Source of the DNA: Stenotrophomonas acidaminiphila
GTDB taxonomy: Bacteria > Pseudomonadota > Gammaproteobacteria > Xanthomonadales > Xanthomonadaceae
Assembly: GCF_001431595.1 (NCBI RefSeq)
Contig: NZ_LDJO01000062.1
Span: 1 to 38,927, forward strand
Reading direction: 5' to 3'
Length of the DNA: 38,927 nucleotides
Made by a program: the position numbers and the translations under genes. Under the pieces are notes generated by a model that was not told the origin of the DNA, made no database searches, and saw only the letters and a list, made by a program, of their open reading frames with translations. Below are positions 1 to 7,547 of this stretch, piece after piece (the stretch's first letter is position 1; each line of letters begins with the position of its first letter).

Positions 1-20
1 GAGATTGGTATAAGAGACAG
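1..20. other. Tn5 mosaic-end-like sequence, probable sequencing adapter remnant
   Basis: Bases 2-20 match the 19-bp Tn5 mosaic end (ending TATAAGAGACAG) at 17 of 19 positions; the two differences are a swapped GT/TG pair. This is the sequence left by transposase-based library preparation. Its position at the first bases of the window suggests an untrimmed contig end rather than biology. The 120 bases that follow, up to the first gene, hold no feature I recognise. Confidence 0.7.
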
Positions 21-143
21 GTAGAGTTTGAGAGGCGCTACGCGCAGAGCGGCGACTGAGTGTCTACGGAACTCTGGCCGGTCCATCTGCGCTTTGGCGC
101 GAAACCGCATCCGTGCATCATTGGATTTGTGGGATTACCGACC

Positions 144-494
144 ATGCCCCAGCCACTTGCCACCGACCCGGAGCGCACGCAACTGCTCGCCAACGGCGAG
201 GCCCGTGCCGCTGGCCGGGCCATCGACCCGATGCCCGTGGTGCGGCTGTTCACGCCCGACGCGCATGTGACTTGGCTGCTGGCTGCGCTCGATCCCGCCG
301 ATGGCGACACCGCTTGGGGCCTCATCGACCTGGGGATCGGGATGCCCGCGCAGGGAACCGTCAAGCTGTCCGAGCTGGCCGGCATCGTCGGGCCGCGCCA
401 GCAGCCCGTGCTACGCGACCTCTATTTCCGTCCCACGCGCACACTGTCGGAATACACCCGGCTGGCCGAGCGCGACGGAGCGATCCCGGACTGA
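144..494 (+). CDS. DUF2958 domain-containing protein
   Basis: A 116-residue protein that fits the DUF2958 family from end to end: an N-terminal LLANG motif, a central PVVRLFTPDA...TWLL segment, an acidic WGLIDLGIG segment, a KLSEL segment and a C-terminal RDLYFRPTRTLSEY segment. The family is common in ICEs and plasmids of proteobacteria and has no established biochemical role. The ORF is open 28 codons further upstream, but the family homology begins near the ATG at 144, and the upstream codons lie close to the adapter-like contig end. It is the first of several small accessory genes before repA. Confidence 0.8.
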   Translation: MPQPLATDPERTQLLANGEARAAGRAIDPMPVVRLFTPDAHVTWLLAALDPADGDTAWGLIDLGIGMPAQGTVKLSELAGIVGPRQQPVLRDLYFRPTRTLSEYTRLAERDGAIPD

Positions 495-802
495 ATACGT
501 CCTACTGTGACTTTTTCAGTCTGGTGTCATACCGGATAAGTCTCAATCCACATTCTTGCGGCGTAGCCCCACCAGTCTGATCCAAATAGACATGATGCCT
601 GGCGCGGGCTGCGGCAGGCTGGCTTGTGCAGTACCCCCTTCTGGGGTGCTGCCGCCGCAGCATCGAGACGAATACCGCAACGCATCGGAGCCAATCGGTC
701 TTGACAGCCCCATCCGCCTTTTTAACCCATGACGTTCCGACGAGGGCGATGTAGCGCGTAGTTCTTCCGTGGCGGCGAGTCCTGTTCGCAGGAGGAGGCG
801 TC
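495..802. other. Intergenic region with one stem-loop
   Basis: No credible gene. The clearest structure is a 10-bp stem at 628-637/643-652 (GCAGTACCCC and GGGGTGCTGC, one G-U wobble) around a 5-nt loop. Neither side has a T-tract, so it is not a standard terminator. A TTGACA at 701-706 lacks a well-spaced -10 box. A strong ribosome binding site (GGAGGAGG) at about 791-798 serves the next gene. Confidence 0.5.
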
Positions 803-1564
803 ATGGTCAATCCTCATCACTTCGCGCATTGGTATCCAACTGCGGCATACCTCTACGTTTTGTGGCTGGATGCGCTCGCGCTCGCTTGGGAATACCTGCG
901 CAGGCATCCCGACTACCGGCTCGACTGGCTGCGCCGTCATCGCCGGCCGGAAGCGGCGCATCGCTGGGGATTGCGCCTGCTGGAAGACCCGGCCCTGGAT
1001 GCGCGTGACGCTCATCCCGCTTGGCTGCCTGGTCATGCGGCCGTGGTGCAGCTCTACCCCGACGCCGATCCACCGCAGGACGCTACCGCCTTCGCGTTCT
1101 GGCGCATTCCCGGCCACAAGCACCTGCTCCACAACGGCAAAGGGCTGGCGCTGATCGCACGCAGCCCAGGCCGTTGTCTGCGCTTTGCGCTCGCGCCCGG
1201 CCTGGAAGACGGCATGGCTGTCGCCTATGCCCACCGCGGCGGCGCTGTCGCGCCTGCGGGCAACCAGCCGCCCGGCGAGGGCCTTGCTGTCGCCAAACCA
1301 CGGCCAACCCCTGCCGCGCTGCTGGAGCTGCACACCTTGCAGGCGCTCGACGCGACCTTGGCGGGCGCGTCCTTGCGCGATGTGGGCGAAGGGTTGTTCG
1401 GTGCCGAGGCCGTGGCCGATTGGTACAGCGATGGCGGCCTGCGCTCCAAGGTGCGCCGCCTGGTGCGGCGCGGCGATGTGCTGATGCGCGGCGGCTATCG
1501 CCACCTAGCACAGCTTCCGCCGCTTGAGAAGGGCCGTTTTGAGGACGACGCAAAACGGCCCTGA
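803..1564 (+). CDS. DUF2285 domain-containing regulator-like protein
   Basis: A 253-residue protein. Residues about 8-45 (WYPTAAYLYVLWLDALALAWEYLRRHPDYRLDW) fit the short 'transcriptional regulator-like' DUF6499 domain. The C-terminal part (about 160-245), with LHTLQALDATLAGASLRDVGEGLFG and a basic LRSKVRRLVRRG segment, fits DUF2285. The combination is a standard accessory protein of Tn4371-type ICEs, usually found just upstream of an HTH protein and repA, as here. A DNA-binding role is inferred from the family and the basic C-terminal helix; it is not demonstrated. The start is fixed by GGAGGAGG 5-6 nt before the ATG. Confidence 0.8.
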   Translation: MVNPHHFAHWYPTAAYLYVLWLDALALAWEYLRRHPDYRLDWLRRHRRPEAAHRWGLRLLEDPALDARDAHPAWLPGHAAVVQLYPDADPPQDATAFAFWRIPGHKHLLHNGKGLALIARSPGRCLRFALAPGLEDGMAVAYAHRGGAVAPAGNQPPGEGLAVAKPRPTPAALLELHTLQALDATLAGASLRDVGEGLFGAEAVADWYSDGGLRSKVRRLVRRGDVLMRGGYRHLAQLPPLEKGRFEDDAKRP

Positions 1565-1647
1565 GCAGGACAGCTTGGTTTTCTGAGACTGCCTCCATCC
1601 GGTCGCGCTGTGTGGCCGGGCGCTTTCAACCGATGGAGGTTCACACC

Positions 1648-1929
1648 ATGCGTCCCGCTCCCTTGCGGCCTGCCGCCGCTGTCTCGACCGCTGCCGCGCA
1701 GCCCCAACGCTACCTCACCAACGATGAAGCCGCCGAGTACCTGCGGCTGTCGCCGCGCACGCTGGAAAAGCAGCGCGTGATCGGCGGCGGCCCGCGCTTT
1801 CGCAAGTTCGGCCGGCGCGTCATGTACGCCGTGGCCGACCTCGATGCCTGGGCCGCCGACCGCAGCTTCGAGACGACTTCTGATCCCGAATACGCCGAGC
1901 ACCACTCGGCCGACAGCCGTGCGCGCTGA
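1648..1929 (+). CDS. Helix-turn-helix protein, AlpA/excisionase-like
   Basis: A 93-residue protein with a MerR-type winged HTH (HTH_17 family) at residues about 22-72: YLTNDEAAEYLRLSPRTLEK, then a FRKFGRRVMYAVADLDAWA wing. Such proteins act as recombination directionality factors or local repressors; which applies here is unknown. The ATG at 1648 is preferred over GTG 1612 and ATG 1633 because GGAGG at 1635-1639 lies 8 nt upstream. It ends 26 nt before the repA start, so it may be co-transcribed with repA and regulate it or ICE excision. Confidence 0.8.
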   Translation: MRPAPLRPAAAVSTAAAQPQRYLTNDEAAEYLRLSPRTLEKQRVIGGGPRFRKFGRRVMYAVADLDAWAADRSFETTSDPEYAEHHSADSRAR

Positions 1930-1955
1930 TCGGCGGCGTGCGGCAGGCCATCGCC

Positions 1956-2813
1956 ATGTCCAGCACTGCGCTGCCCATGCGGCAGCGGCCGTTGCAGGAG
2001 CGCGAACAGCTCGACCTGTTCCGCGCCTTGCCCGGCGACATGGCGCCGCGCGACAGCCAGGATTTGATGGCCTATCCGTTCTTCTCGCTCGGCAAGTCCA
2101 AGCGGGTCAAGCCCATCGACTTCCGTGCGGGCAACGTGACGATTCGCGTGGAAGGCACGCAGGAGCACGGCATCGCCACGATTTGGGATGCGGACGTGCT
2201 GATATGGGCGGCCTCGCAGATCGTGGAGGCGAAGGACGCAGGCTTGCGCCCGTCGCGGCTGATGCGCGCGACGCCCTACGAGATCCTGCGCTTCATCGGG
2301 CGCGGCAAGTCGCTGCGCGACTACCAGCGGCTCAAGGCCGCACTCGACCGGCTGCAATCGACCACGGTGGCCACGTCCATCCGCGAGACGACCGGACGGC
2401 GCCTGCACCGTTTCTCGTGGATCAACGAATGGAAGGAACTGGCCGATGCCAATGGCACGCCGCTGGGCATCGAGCTGATCCTGCCGGACTGGTTCTATGC
2501 GGGCGTGCTCGACGCCGCCCTAGTGCTGACCATCGACCCGGCGTATTTCCGGCTCACGGGCGGCATCGAGCGGTGGCTGTACCGCTTAGTGCGCAAGCAC
2601 GGCGGCAAGCAGGCATACGGCTGGCAGTTCGACTTCCGCTACCTGCACCAGAAATCCGGCAGCACCGCGAAGCCCTACGACTTCGCCTGCGATCTGCGCG
2701 CGCTTGTAGCGCGGCAGTCGCTGCCCGGCTACGTCCTGGGCATCGAGCGGATGCCGGACAACGGCATGGAGCTGCTGACGTTCCGGCCCGTGCCGCAGAC
2801 GGCACGGGGATAA
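1956..2813 (+). CDS. repA: Replication initiator protein A
   Basis: A 285-residue protein matching the RPA family (plasmid/ICE replication initiator). Family segments visible include ERDQLDLF-like EREQLDLF near the N-terminus, MAYPFFSLGKSKR, IDFRAGNVTIRVEGTQEHGI and a C-terminal winged-helix-like part with FRLTGGIERWLYRLVRKHGG. It probably binds the three iteron-like repeats just downstream (2838-2901) to start replication of the excised circle, as plasmid RepA proteins do. GTG 1938 is an alternative start; ATG 1956 gives the family's usual N-terminus, but neither has a strong ribosome binding site. Confidence 0.85.
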   Translation: MSSTALPMRQRPLQEREQLDLFRALPGDMAPRDSQDLMAYPFFSLGKSKRVKPIDFRAGNVTIRVEGTQEHGIATIWDADVLIWAASQIVEAKDAGLRPSRLMRATPYEILRFIGRGKSLRDYQRLKAALDRLQSTTVATSIRETTGRRLHRFSWINEWKELADANGTPLGIELILPDWFYAGVLDAALVLTIDPAYFRLTGGIERWLYRLVRKHGGKQAYGWQFDFRYLHQKSGSTAKPYDFACDLRALVARQSLPGYVLGIERMPDNGMELLTFRPVPQTARG

Positions 2814-2837
2814 CTCCGGGAAAACCTGTGAATGGTG

Positions 2838-2901
2838 TCGTGCTATCAGGCGTGCGGGGTATCGTGCTATCAGGCGTGGGACTATCGTGCTATCAGGCGT
2901 G
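2838..2901. repeat. Three iteron-like direct repeats, candidate RepA binding sites
   Basis: The 17-bp sequence TCGTGCTATCAGGCGTG occurs exactly three times, at 2838-2854, 2862-2878 and 2885-2901. The start-to-start spacing is 24 and 23 bp, about two helical turns. Placement directly downstream of repA, in phase on one DNA face and followed by AT-rich DNA, is the typical architecture of an iteron replication origin. RepA binding is inference. Confidence 0.8.
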
Positions 2902-2945
2902 CCGATCGGCCGCGAACCCGCGCCAGCACTGGGTTTGCGCGTCCT

Positions 2946-2978
2946 CTAACTTCCCTAACTTCATTTCTCTAACTTTTA
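2946..2978. other. AT-rich stretch with CTAACTT repeats, candidate origin unwinding element
   Basis: CTAACTT occurs at 2946-2952, 2955-2961 and 2969-2975 in a stretch much richer in A+T than its surroundings. It lies 45 bp after the iterons and 88 bp before parA. In iteron plasmids the DNA unwinding element takes this form and place. It could instead be, or also be, the parA promoter region. Confidence 0.5.
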
Positions 2979-3066
2979 GTAGGGAAGCGCCGCTGCGGTG
3001 GACAACCGCCACGCGGCCACAAACGCAGCAGCAACAGCCCGGCTTTCCAACACGGAGGGCCAGGCC

Positions 3067-3705
3067 ATGATCGTCGCTCTGCTCAACCAGAAAGGCGGCG
3101 TGGGCAAGACCACGCTCGCCACCCACATCGCCGGCGAGCTGGCGATGCGCGGCCAACACGTCGTTCTGCTGGACGCCGACCCGCAGGGTTCATCGCTGGA
3201 CTGGACACAGCGCAGAAGCCAGCAAGGCTTGCCACGGCTGTTCAGCGCCGTGGGTCTTGCGCGTGAAACGCTGCATCAGGAAGCGCCAGAACTCGCCAGG
3301 CGGGCCGATCACGTCGTCATCGACGGGCCGCCGCGCATCGCCGCCTTGGCACGCTCCGCGCTGCTGGCGGCTGAGCACGTGCTGATCCCCGTGCAGCCCA
3401 GCCCCTACGACCTGTGGGCCAGCGCCGAGATGGTGGCGCTGATTCGCGAGGCGCAGGTGTTCCGGCCTGCGCTGCGCGCGGCCTTCGTCATCAATCGGCG
3501 CGTCAGTACCACCGTGATCGGGCGCGAAGCGCGCCAGGCGCTGGCCGACCAGCCGCTTCCTGCGCTGCACGCGGAAGTGCATCAGCGCATCGTGTTCGCC
3601 GACAGCGTTGCCGCTGGCCGGCTTGCACGCGAGACGGCGCCGGACAGCGCCGCCGCGCGCGAAATCACCGCGCTGGTGGACGAACTGCTGTGGTGGCCGG
3701 CATGA
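3067..3705 (+). CDS. parA: ParA family partition ATPase
   Basis: A 212-residue Walker-type ATPase. The deviant Walker A motif KGGVGKTT is at residues 9-16, the switch I region DADPQGSSLDW follows, and IDGPP supplies Walker B. It is of the short type, without an N-terminal HTH. ParA proteins segregate or position replicons with a centromere-binding partner; the ribbon-helix-helix protein encoded next, overlapping by ATGA, is the likely partner. ATG 3067 is chosen over the upstream in-frame GTG because GGAGGG (3054-3059) lies 7 nt before it and the family begins at M-I-V-ALLNQKGG. It suggests the excised ICE is actively maintained. Confidence 0.92.
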   Translation: MIVALLNQKGGVGKTTLATHIAGELAMRGQHVVLLDADPQGSSLDWTQRRSQQGLPRLFSAVGLARETLHQEAPELARRADHVVIDGPPRIAALARSALLAAEHVLIPVQPSPYDLWASAEMVALIREAQVFRPALRAAFVINRRVSTTVIGREARQALADQPLPALHAEVHQRIVFADSVAAGRLARETAPDSAAAREITALVDELLWWPA

Positions 3706-3974
3706 CAACGAAGCCGCCACCTCGCGCAAAGCGCGTTGGCATCGGCGCGCGTCCGCCTGCGAATCCGCACGCTGAAGCGTGGATTCGGCAAGGCGACGCC
3801 GATGCACTGGGCAAGGGCGACCTCTACACCGCCCGCCTCACCCTCGACATCACGCCCGCCATGCGGGCGCGCATCAAGGTATCGGCCTTCACGCAAGGCG
3901 TGACCGTGGCCGACCTGCTGCGCGGCCTGCTGGAGCGGGAGTTTCCCGAGAACCACGGGGAGAACACACCATGA
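3702..3974 (+). CDS. Small ribbon-helix-helix protein, likely ParA partner
   Basis: A 90-residue basic protein. The N-terminus is disordered (Pro/Arg-rich). Residues about 42-82 (YTARLTLDITPAMRARIKVSAFTQGVTVADLLRGLLEREF) have the strand-helix-helix pattern of ribbon-helix-helix DNA-binding proteins. The start codon overlaps the parA stop (ATGA) and its stop overlaps the next start in the same way, so the genes are translationally coupled. Binding a centromere-like site for ParA is inferred from the position; the family assignment is by pattern only. Confidence 0.75.
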   Translation: MTTKPPPRAKRVGIGARPPANPHAEAWIRQGDADALGKGDLYTARLTLDITPAMRARIKVSAFTQGVTVADLLRGLLEREFPENHGENTP

Positions 3975-4504
3975 CCGCATCCGCTTCGCCTGCCGCCGTC
4001 GCGGCCAAGGCTGCGCTGGCTGCGCCTGTCGGCCAGCCCGCCAGCGCGCCGCTGACGCGCGTGGCGCTGGCCTACATCGAGGCCCGTTTCAAGCTCTACC
4101 TGCGCTTCGGTGAACCCGCGCGCACGCACCAGCTCGACCGCTGGCGGCGCAGCGCGGTATTCCTGCCGGGCGCGGTGTTCTGCCGTGTGCGCTGGCAGGC
4201 CAACGATTACGGCACCGTGCGCTGGCAGCTCATGGTGATGCAAGCCTGTACACCGCTGGACGACGCGCAGCGCATCCCCGGCGTACAGCCGGGCGCGCGC
4301 CTGCTGCTGCACGCCGAGGGCGACAGGCAAGTGCGCGCCGTGCTGGAACGCATCGACGCCATCGAGGCGCTGGGCATCTCGCCTGTCGCTGCCTCGCCCG
4401 CGTACTGGCGCACGCTCGCCAACCGGCTCGCAGCGCGCCTGCCGCTGCCCGAATACACCGCCGAGCGGCACGCCGCCTGGCTGGCCGGGAGGGCGCTGCC
4501 ATGA
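3971..4504 (+). CDS. DUF2840 domain-containing protein
   Basis: A 177-residue protein matching DUF2840: an N-terminal VALAYIEARFKLYLRFGEP segment, a central FLPGAVFCRVRWQANDYGT segment (the family's best-conserved part) and a C-terminal segment ending in LPLPEYTAERHAAWLAGR. DUF2840 genes are nearly always found between the parA/RHH pair and traF in Tn4371-type ICEs, as here, with ATGA overlaps on both sides. The function is unknown. A role in conjugation or DNA processing is a guess from position; no catalytic motif or membrane segment is visible. Confidence 0.82.
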   Translation: MTASASPAAVAAKAALAAPVGQPASAPLTRVALAYIEARFKLYLRFGEPARTHQLDRWRRSAVFLPGAVFCRVRWQANDYGTVRWQLMVMQACTPLDDAQRIPGVQPGARLLLHAEGDRQVRAVLERIDAIEALGISPVAASPAYWRTLANRLAARLPLPEYTAERHAAWLAGRALP

Positions 4505-5100
4505 CTGCCGTTTCCACTGGTGCCAACACCGCCGGAAAGGCGCCGCGTCCTCGTTCCCGCCTGCGCGCTCGCATCGTGCTTGCGGGCCTGTCCGCCTGCG
4601 GCCTCGCTGCGCTGGCCTGGGCGTCCTTCGTGCATCCGTTGCCGCGTCTGATCTACAACCCGTCCGACAGTGTGGCGGTCGGCTGGTATCGCGTCGATCC
4701 GCTGGGCCAAGGTGCCGGCTCGCTGCCACGTCCGTTATCCGTTGGCAACATCATCCTGACCACGTTGCCGCCAGATGCCGCCGCGCTGGCCGCGCAGCGC
4801 GGCTACCTGCCGGCGCGCGTGCCGTTGCTCAAGCGCGTGGGCGCCATCGCACCGCAGGAGGTGTGCATCACTGGCCGCATTGTCCGCATCGACGGCGTGC
4901 CTTCGGCCGCCGCGCTGCCTGCTGATCGCTGGAGCCGGCCGCTGCCATCTTGGCAGCAATGCCGTCGCCTCGAACCCGGCGAACTATTCCTGCTCAGTAC
5001 GACCAACCCGGCGTCGTTCGACAGCAGGTACTTCGGGCCGGTCAGCGCATCCGCCGTGATCGGCGTCGCGCATCCGGTCTGGCTGGAGTCTCGCCCATGA
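4501..5100 (+). CDS. traF: Conjugal transfer signal peptidase TraF (S26 family)
   Basis: A 199-residue inner-membrane serine peptidase. One membrane segment at about 25-45 is followed by NPSDSVAVGWYRV, with the likely catalytic Ser57. Lys111 in PLLKRVGA is the general base of the Ser-Lys dyad. RP4 TraF is the model: it trims and cyclises the TrbC pilin. The pilin gene trbC is present at 22236, so the substrate is in the same element. It overlaps its neighbours by ATGA at both ends. The length is close to the family norm and all key residues are present. Confidence 0.9.
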   Translation: MTAVSTGANTAGKAPRPRSRLRARIVLAGLSACGLAALAWASFVHPLPRLIYNPSDSVAVGWYRVDPLGQGAGSLPRPLSVGNIILTTLPPDAAALAAQRGYLPARVPLLKRVGAIAPQEVCITGRIVRIDGVPSAAALPADRWSRPLPSWQQCRRLEPGELFLLSTTNPASFDSRYFGPVSASAVIGVAHPVWLESRP

Positions 5101-5540
5101 TGGCCGCCGATTCGCTGCACGTTGCCGTGCATCCCATCGTGCCATCGGACGTGCCGATCCGGTGGCTTTCCGCATGTCGTCGCGCGTGCAGTGCGAGCGC
5201 ATCCGCGCCGCACTTCGCACTGCCTTCCCGTGTGCAGGCGTCTTGCCTCGAACGCGCCCGGCCTATGGCCGTCGCCGCGTTCGCCGGCGCGCTGGCTGCT
5301 CGCGCAGCAGCGCCGCCGGGCCGCCGCTGCCCAGAGCGCCAGCGAGGGGCAAAGGCGGAAGGCAAGACAAAAGGACGCGGCACCGGGCCGCGTCGAAAGC
5401 CAGTCTGCACGTGGGAGTGGCGCGGCACGCAGCGGCTTCGCCGCCGTGCCGCTTGTGGCGCGAAGCCCGCGCCAAGACAGGGCGGCCCGCGTGCTTCGCA
5501 CGCCGGGGCACGCCCCAGCTTTCAGGGAGCGCAGCCATGA
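5097..5540 (+). CDS. Arg/Ala-rich hypothetical protein between traF and relaxase
   Basis: A 147-residue ORF that starts in the ATGA overlapping the traF stop and ends in the ATGA overlapping the relaxase start. This tiling argues that it is translated. It has no recognisable domain: the C-terminal half is strongly basic and low in complexity (many Arg, Pro, Gly), with Cys residues at about 45, 64 and 81. The relaxase frame is also open across most of this stretch, so coding cannot be judged by ORF length alone. The DNA contains a strong hairpin (5422-5452) and may serve mainly as the origin of transfer. Confidence 0.45.
   Translation: MMAADSLHVAVHPIVPSDVPIRWLSACRRACSASASAPHFALPSRVQASCLERARPMAVAAFAGALAARAAAPPGRRCPERQRGAKAEGKTKGRGTGPRRKPVCTWEWRGTQRLRRRAACGAKPAPRQGGPRASHAGARPSFQGAQP
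5422..5452. repeat. Inverted repeat, oriT candidate
   Basis: Perfect 8-bp outer arms GCGGCACG (5422-5429) and CGTGCCGC (5445-5452) and 5-bp inner arms GCGGC/GCCGC surround a TTC loop, with a 2-nt bulge on the left. It lies 85 nt before the relaxase start, where MOB-type elements usually carry oriT. No nick site consensus is recognised, and it is not followed by T-residues. Confidence 0.35.
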
Positions 5541-7522
5541 GCGACCGCCGCGACGACGATTTCCGCGTGCGCCCCAGCTCCCCGAAGAACCGGGGCAAGA
5601 GCCAGGGGCAGAGCTTCGTTTCCAAGGTGCTCAAGCAGGCGGGCAAGGCCAGCAGCGGCAAGTCCACAGTGCGCCGTCCTGGCGCGGCGGGCGGCACCGG
5701 CCAACGGCCCGGCTCGCGCCTCGGGCGCGGCCATACGGCGGCGCGCTTCGCGGGCGCGAAGCTGACGCCCATGTCCCGGCGCGTGACCATCAAAACGCTG
5801 CTGGTGAATCACCAGCGGGCCAGCCCGCAGTCGCTCGCCAAGCACCTGCGCTACATCGAACGTGATGGCGTGGGCCGCGACGGCGAGCCGGGCCAAGCCT
5901 ACGGGCCGCAGACCGACGCCGCCGACCTCGACGCCTTCAAGGAACGCTGCGCCGGCGACCGGCACCATTTTCGCTTCATCCTCTCGCCTGAGGATGGCGC
6001 GGATCTGGAAGACCTGCGCACCTACACGCGGCACCTCATGGGGCGCATGGAGGCCGACCTGGGCACGGGCCTCGATTGGGTGGCCGTGAACCACTGGAAC
6101 ACCGACAACCCGCACACGCACATCATCGTGCGCGGGCGCGATGACACCGGCAAAGACCTCATCATCGCGGGCGACTACATCGCCGATGGCTTCCGCCACC
6201 GCGCCGCCGAACTGGCGACCGAATGGCTGGGGCCGCGCACCGAGATGGAGATCCAGCAGACCTTGCAGCGCGAGGTGGAGCAAGAGCGGTGGACGAGTCT
6301 GGATCGCACCTTGAAGCGCGAGGTCGGCGACGAGGGCCTGGTGCATGTCGAACGGCTCAACGAACCCCGGCTGCAACGCCAGCGCCTGCTGCTGATCGGC
6401 CGCCTGCAACGCTTGCAGCGCCTGGGCCTGGCCGACGAGACGCAGCCGGGCACCTGGGCCGTCCATGCTGATGCGGAAAAGACCTTGCGCGCCTTGGGCG
6501 AGCGCGGCGACATCATCCGAACCATGCTGCGGGCCATGCGCGGCGAGCCGCGCGAACTGGCGGTGTTCGAGCCGGGCGACGACGGCTGTACCCTCGTCGG
6601 CCGGGTGGCCGCCAAGGGGCTGGCCGACGAGTTGTACGACCGCGGCTATCTGGTCATCGACGGCGTGGACGGCAAGGCCCACTACGTCGGGCTCAACGCC
6701 GGTGACGAGCTGGCGAACTATCCCACCGGAGCCGTGGTGGAGGTACGCGGTTCCGCTGAGGTGCGGGCGGCCGACAGGAACATTGCCGCGCTGGCGAGCG
6801 ATGGCCTGTACCACACCAACCATCACCTGGCGATCGAGCATGGCCGGGCCAAGCCCGGCCGCGACCCGCAGGAAGTCGTCGCGGCCCACGTCCGCCGGCT
6901 GGAGGCCCTACGCCGGGTTGGCATCGTTGAGCGCGTGGCCGAAGGGCTATGGAAGGTACCGGGCGACCTGCCCGAGCAGGGCCGGCGCTACGACGCGCAG
7001 CGCCTGGGCGGCGTGGCCGTGGAGCTGAAATCGCACCTGCCCATCGAGCGACAGGCCCGCGTGATCGGGGCCACCTGGCTTGACCAGCAGTTGATCGGCG
7101 GCGGCTCCGGCCTGGGCGACCTGGGCTTTGGTGGCGAGGCCAAGCAGGCGATGCAGCAGCGCGCCGACTTCCTGGCCGAACAGGGGCTGGCCGAGCGGCG
7201 CGGGCAGCGCGTGATCCTGGCGCGCAACCTGCTGGGCACGCTGCGCAATCGGGAACTGGCGCAGACCGCCAAGGACATTGCCGCCGAAACCGGCCTGGAG
7301 CATTGGCCGGTGGCCGACGGCCGGCGCGTGGCAGGCATCTACCGGCGCTCCGTCATGCTCGCCAGCGGGCGCTATGCGATGCTCGATGACGGCATAGGCT
7401 TCTCGCTGGTGCCGTGGCGGCCGGTATTCGAGCCGCGGCTGGGGCAGCGGATCGCCGCGACGGTGCGCGGTGGCGGGGTCTCTTGGGAAGTTGGTCGGCA
7501 ACGCGGACCGGCAATCGGCTGA
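5537..7522 (+). CDS. rlxS: DUF3363 relaxase (VirD2-like), RlxS
   Basis: A 661-residue relaxase expected to nick oriT and pilot the single strand into the recipient. The basic N-terminus is followed by the relaxase domain (about 80-240). HLRYIERDG holds the candidate nucleophile Tyr106, a HHFRFILSPEDG segment follows, and the metal-binding motif is DNPHTH with His193 and His195. The remainder is the DUF3363 domain typical of Tn4371-family relaxases. The start at ATG 5537 overlaps the preceding stop and follows GGGAGC; the open frame extends 125 codons further upstream. The protein is complete, and it is followed by the convergent accessory cassette. Confidence 0.92.
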   Translation: MSDRRDDDFRVRPSSPKNRGKSQGQSFVSKVLKQAGKASSGKSTVRRPGAAGGTGQRPGSRLGRGHTAARFAGAKLTPMSRRVTIKTLLVNHQRASPQSLAKHLRYIERDGVGRDGEPGQAYGPQTDAADLDAFKERCAGDRHHFRFILSPEDGADLEDLRTYTRHLMGRMEADLGTGLDWVAVNHWNTDNPHTHIIVRGRDDTGKDLIIAGDYIADGFRHRAAELATEWLGPRTEMEIQQTLQREVEQERWTSLDRTLKREVGDEGLVHVERLNEPRLQRQRLLLIGRLQRLQRLGLADETQPGTWAVHADAEKTLRALGERGDIIRTMLRAMRGEPRELAVFEPGDDGCTLVGRVAAKGLADELYDRGYLVIDGVDGKAHYVGLNAGDELANYPTGAVVEVRGSAEVRAADRNIAALASDGLYHTNHHLAIEHGRAKPGRDPQEVVAAHVRRLEALRRVGIVERVAEGLWKVPGDLPEQGRRYDAQRLGGVAVELKSHLPIERQARVIGATWLDQQLIGGGSGLGDLGFGGEAKQAMQQRADFLAEQGLAERRGQRVILARNLLGTLRNRELAQTAKDIAAETGLEHWPVADGRRVAGIYRRSVMLASGRYAMLDDGIGFSLVPWRPVFEPRLGQRIAATVRGGGVSWEVGRQRGPAIG

Positions 7523-7547
7523 CCATCTGCCTTGTATCCTGCTCCGT

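Noticed and set aside
701..726. TTGACA followed by TTTAAC as a promoter for the DUF2285 gene
   Set aside because: The spacing is only about 14 bp, too short for a standard sigma-70 promoter.
2838..2901. CRISPR array
   Set aside because: The repeats are only 17 bp with 6-7 bp between them, no cas genes are present, and the position next to repA fits iterons.
1844..3070. 408-codon ORF overlapping repA and the iterons
   Set aside because: The repA frame matches a known family; this frame is Arg/Ala-rich shadow sequence.
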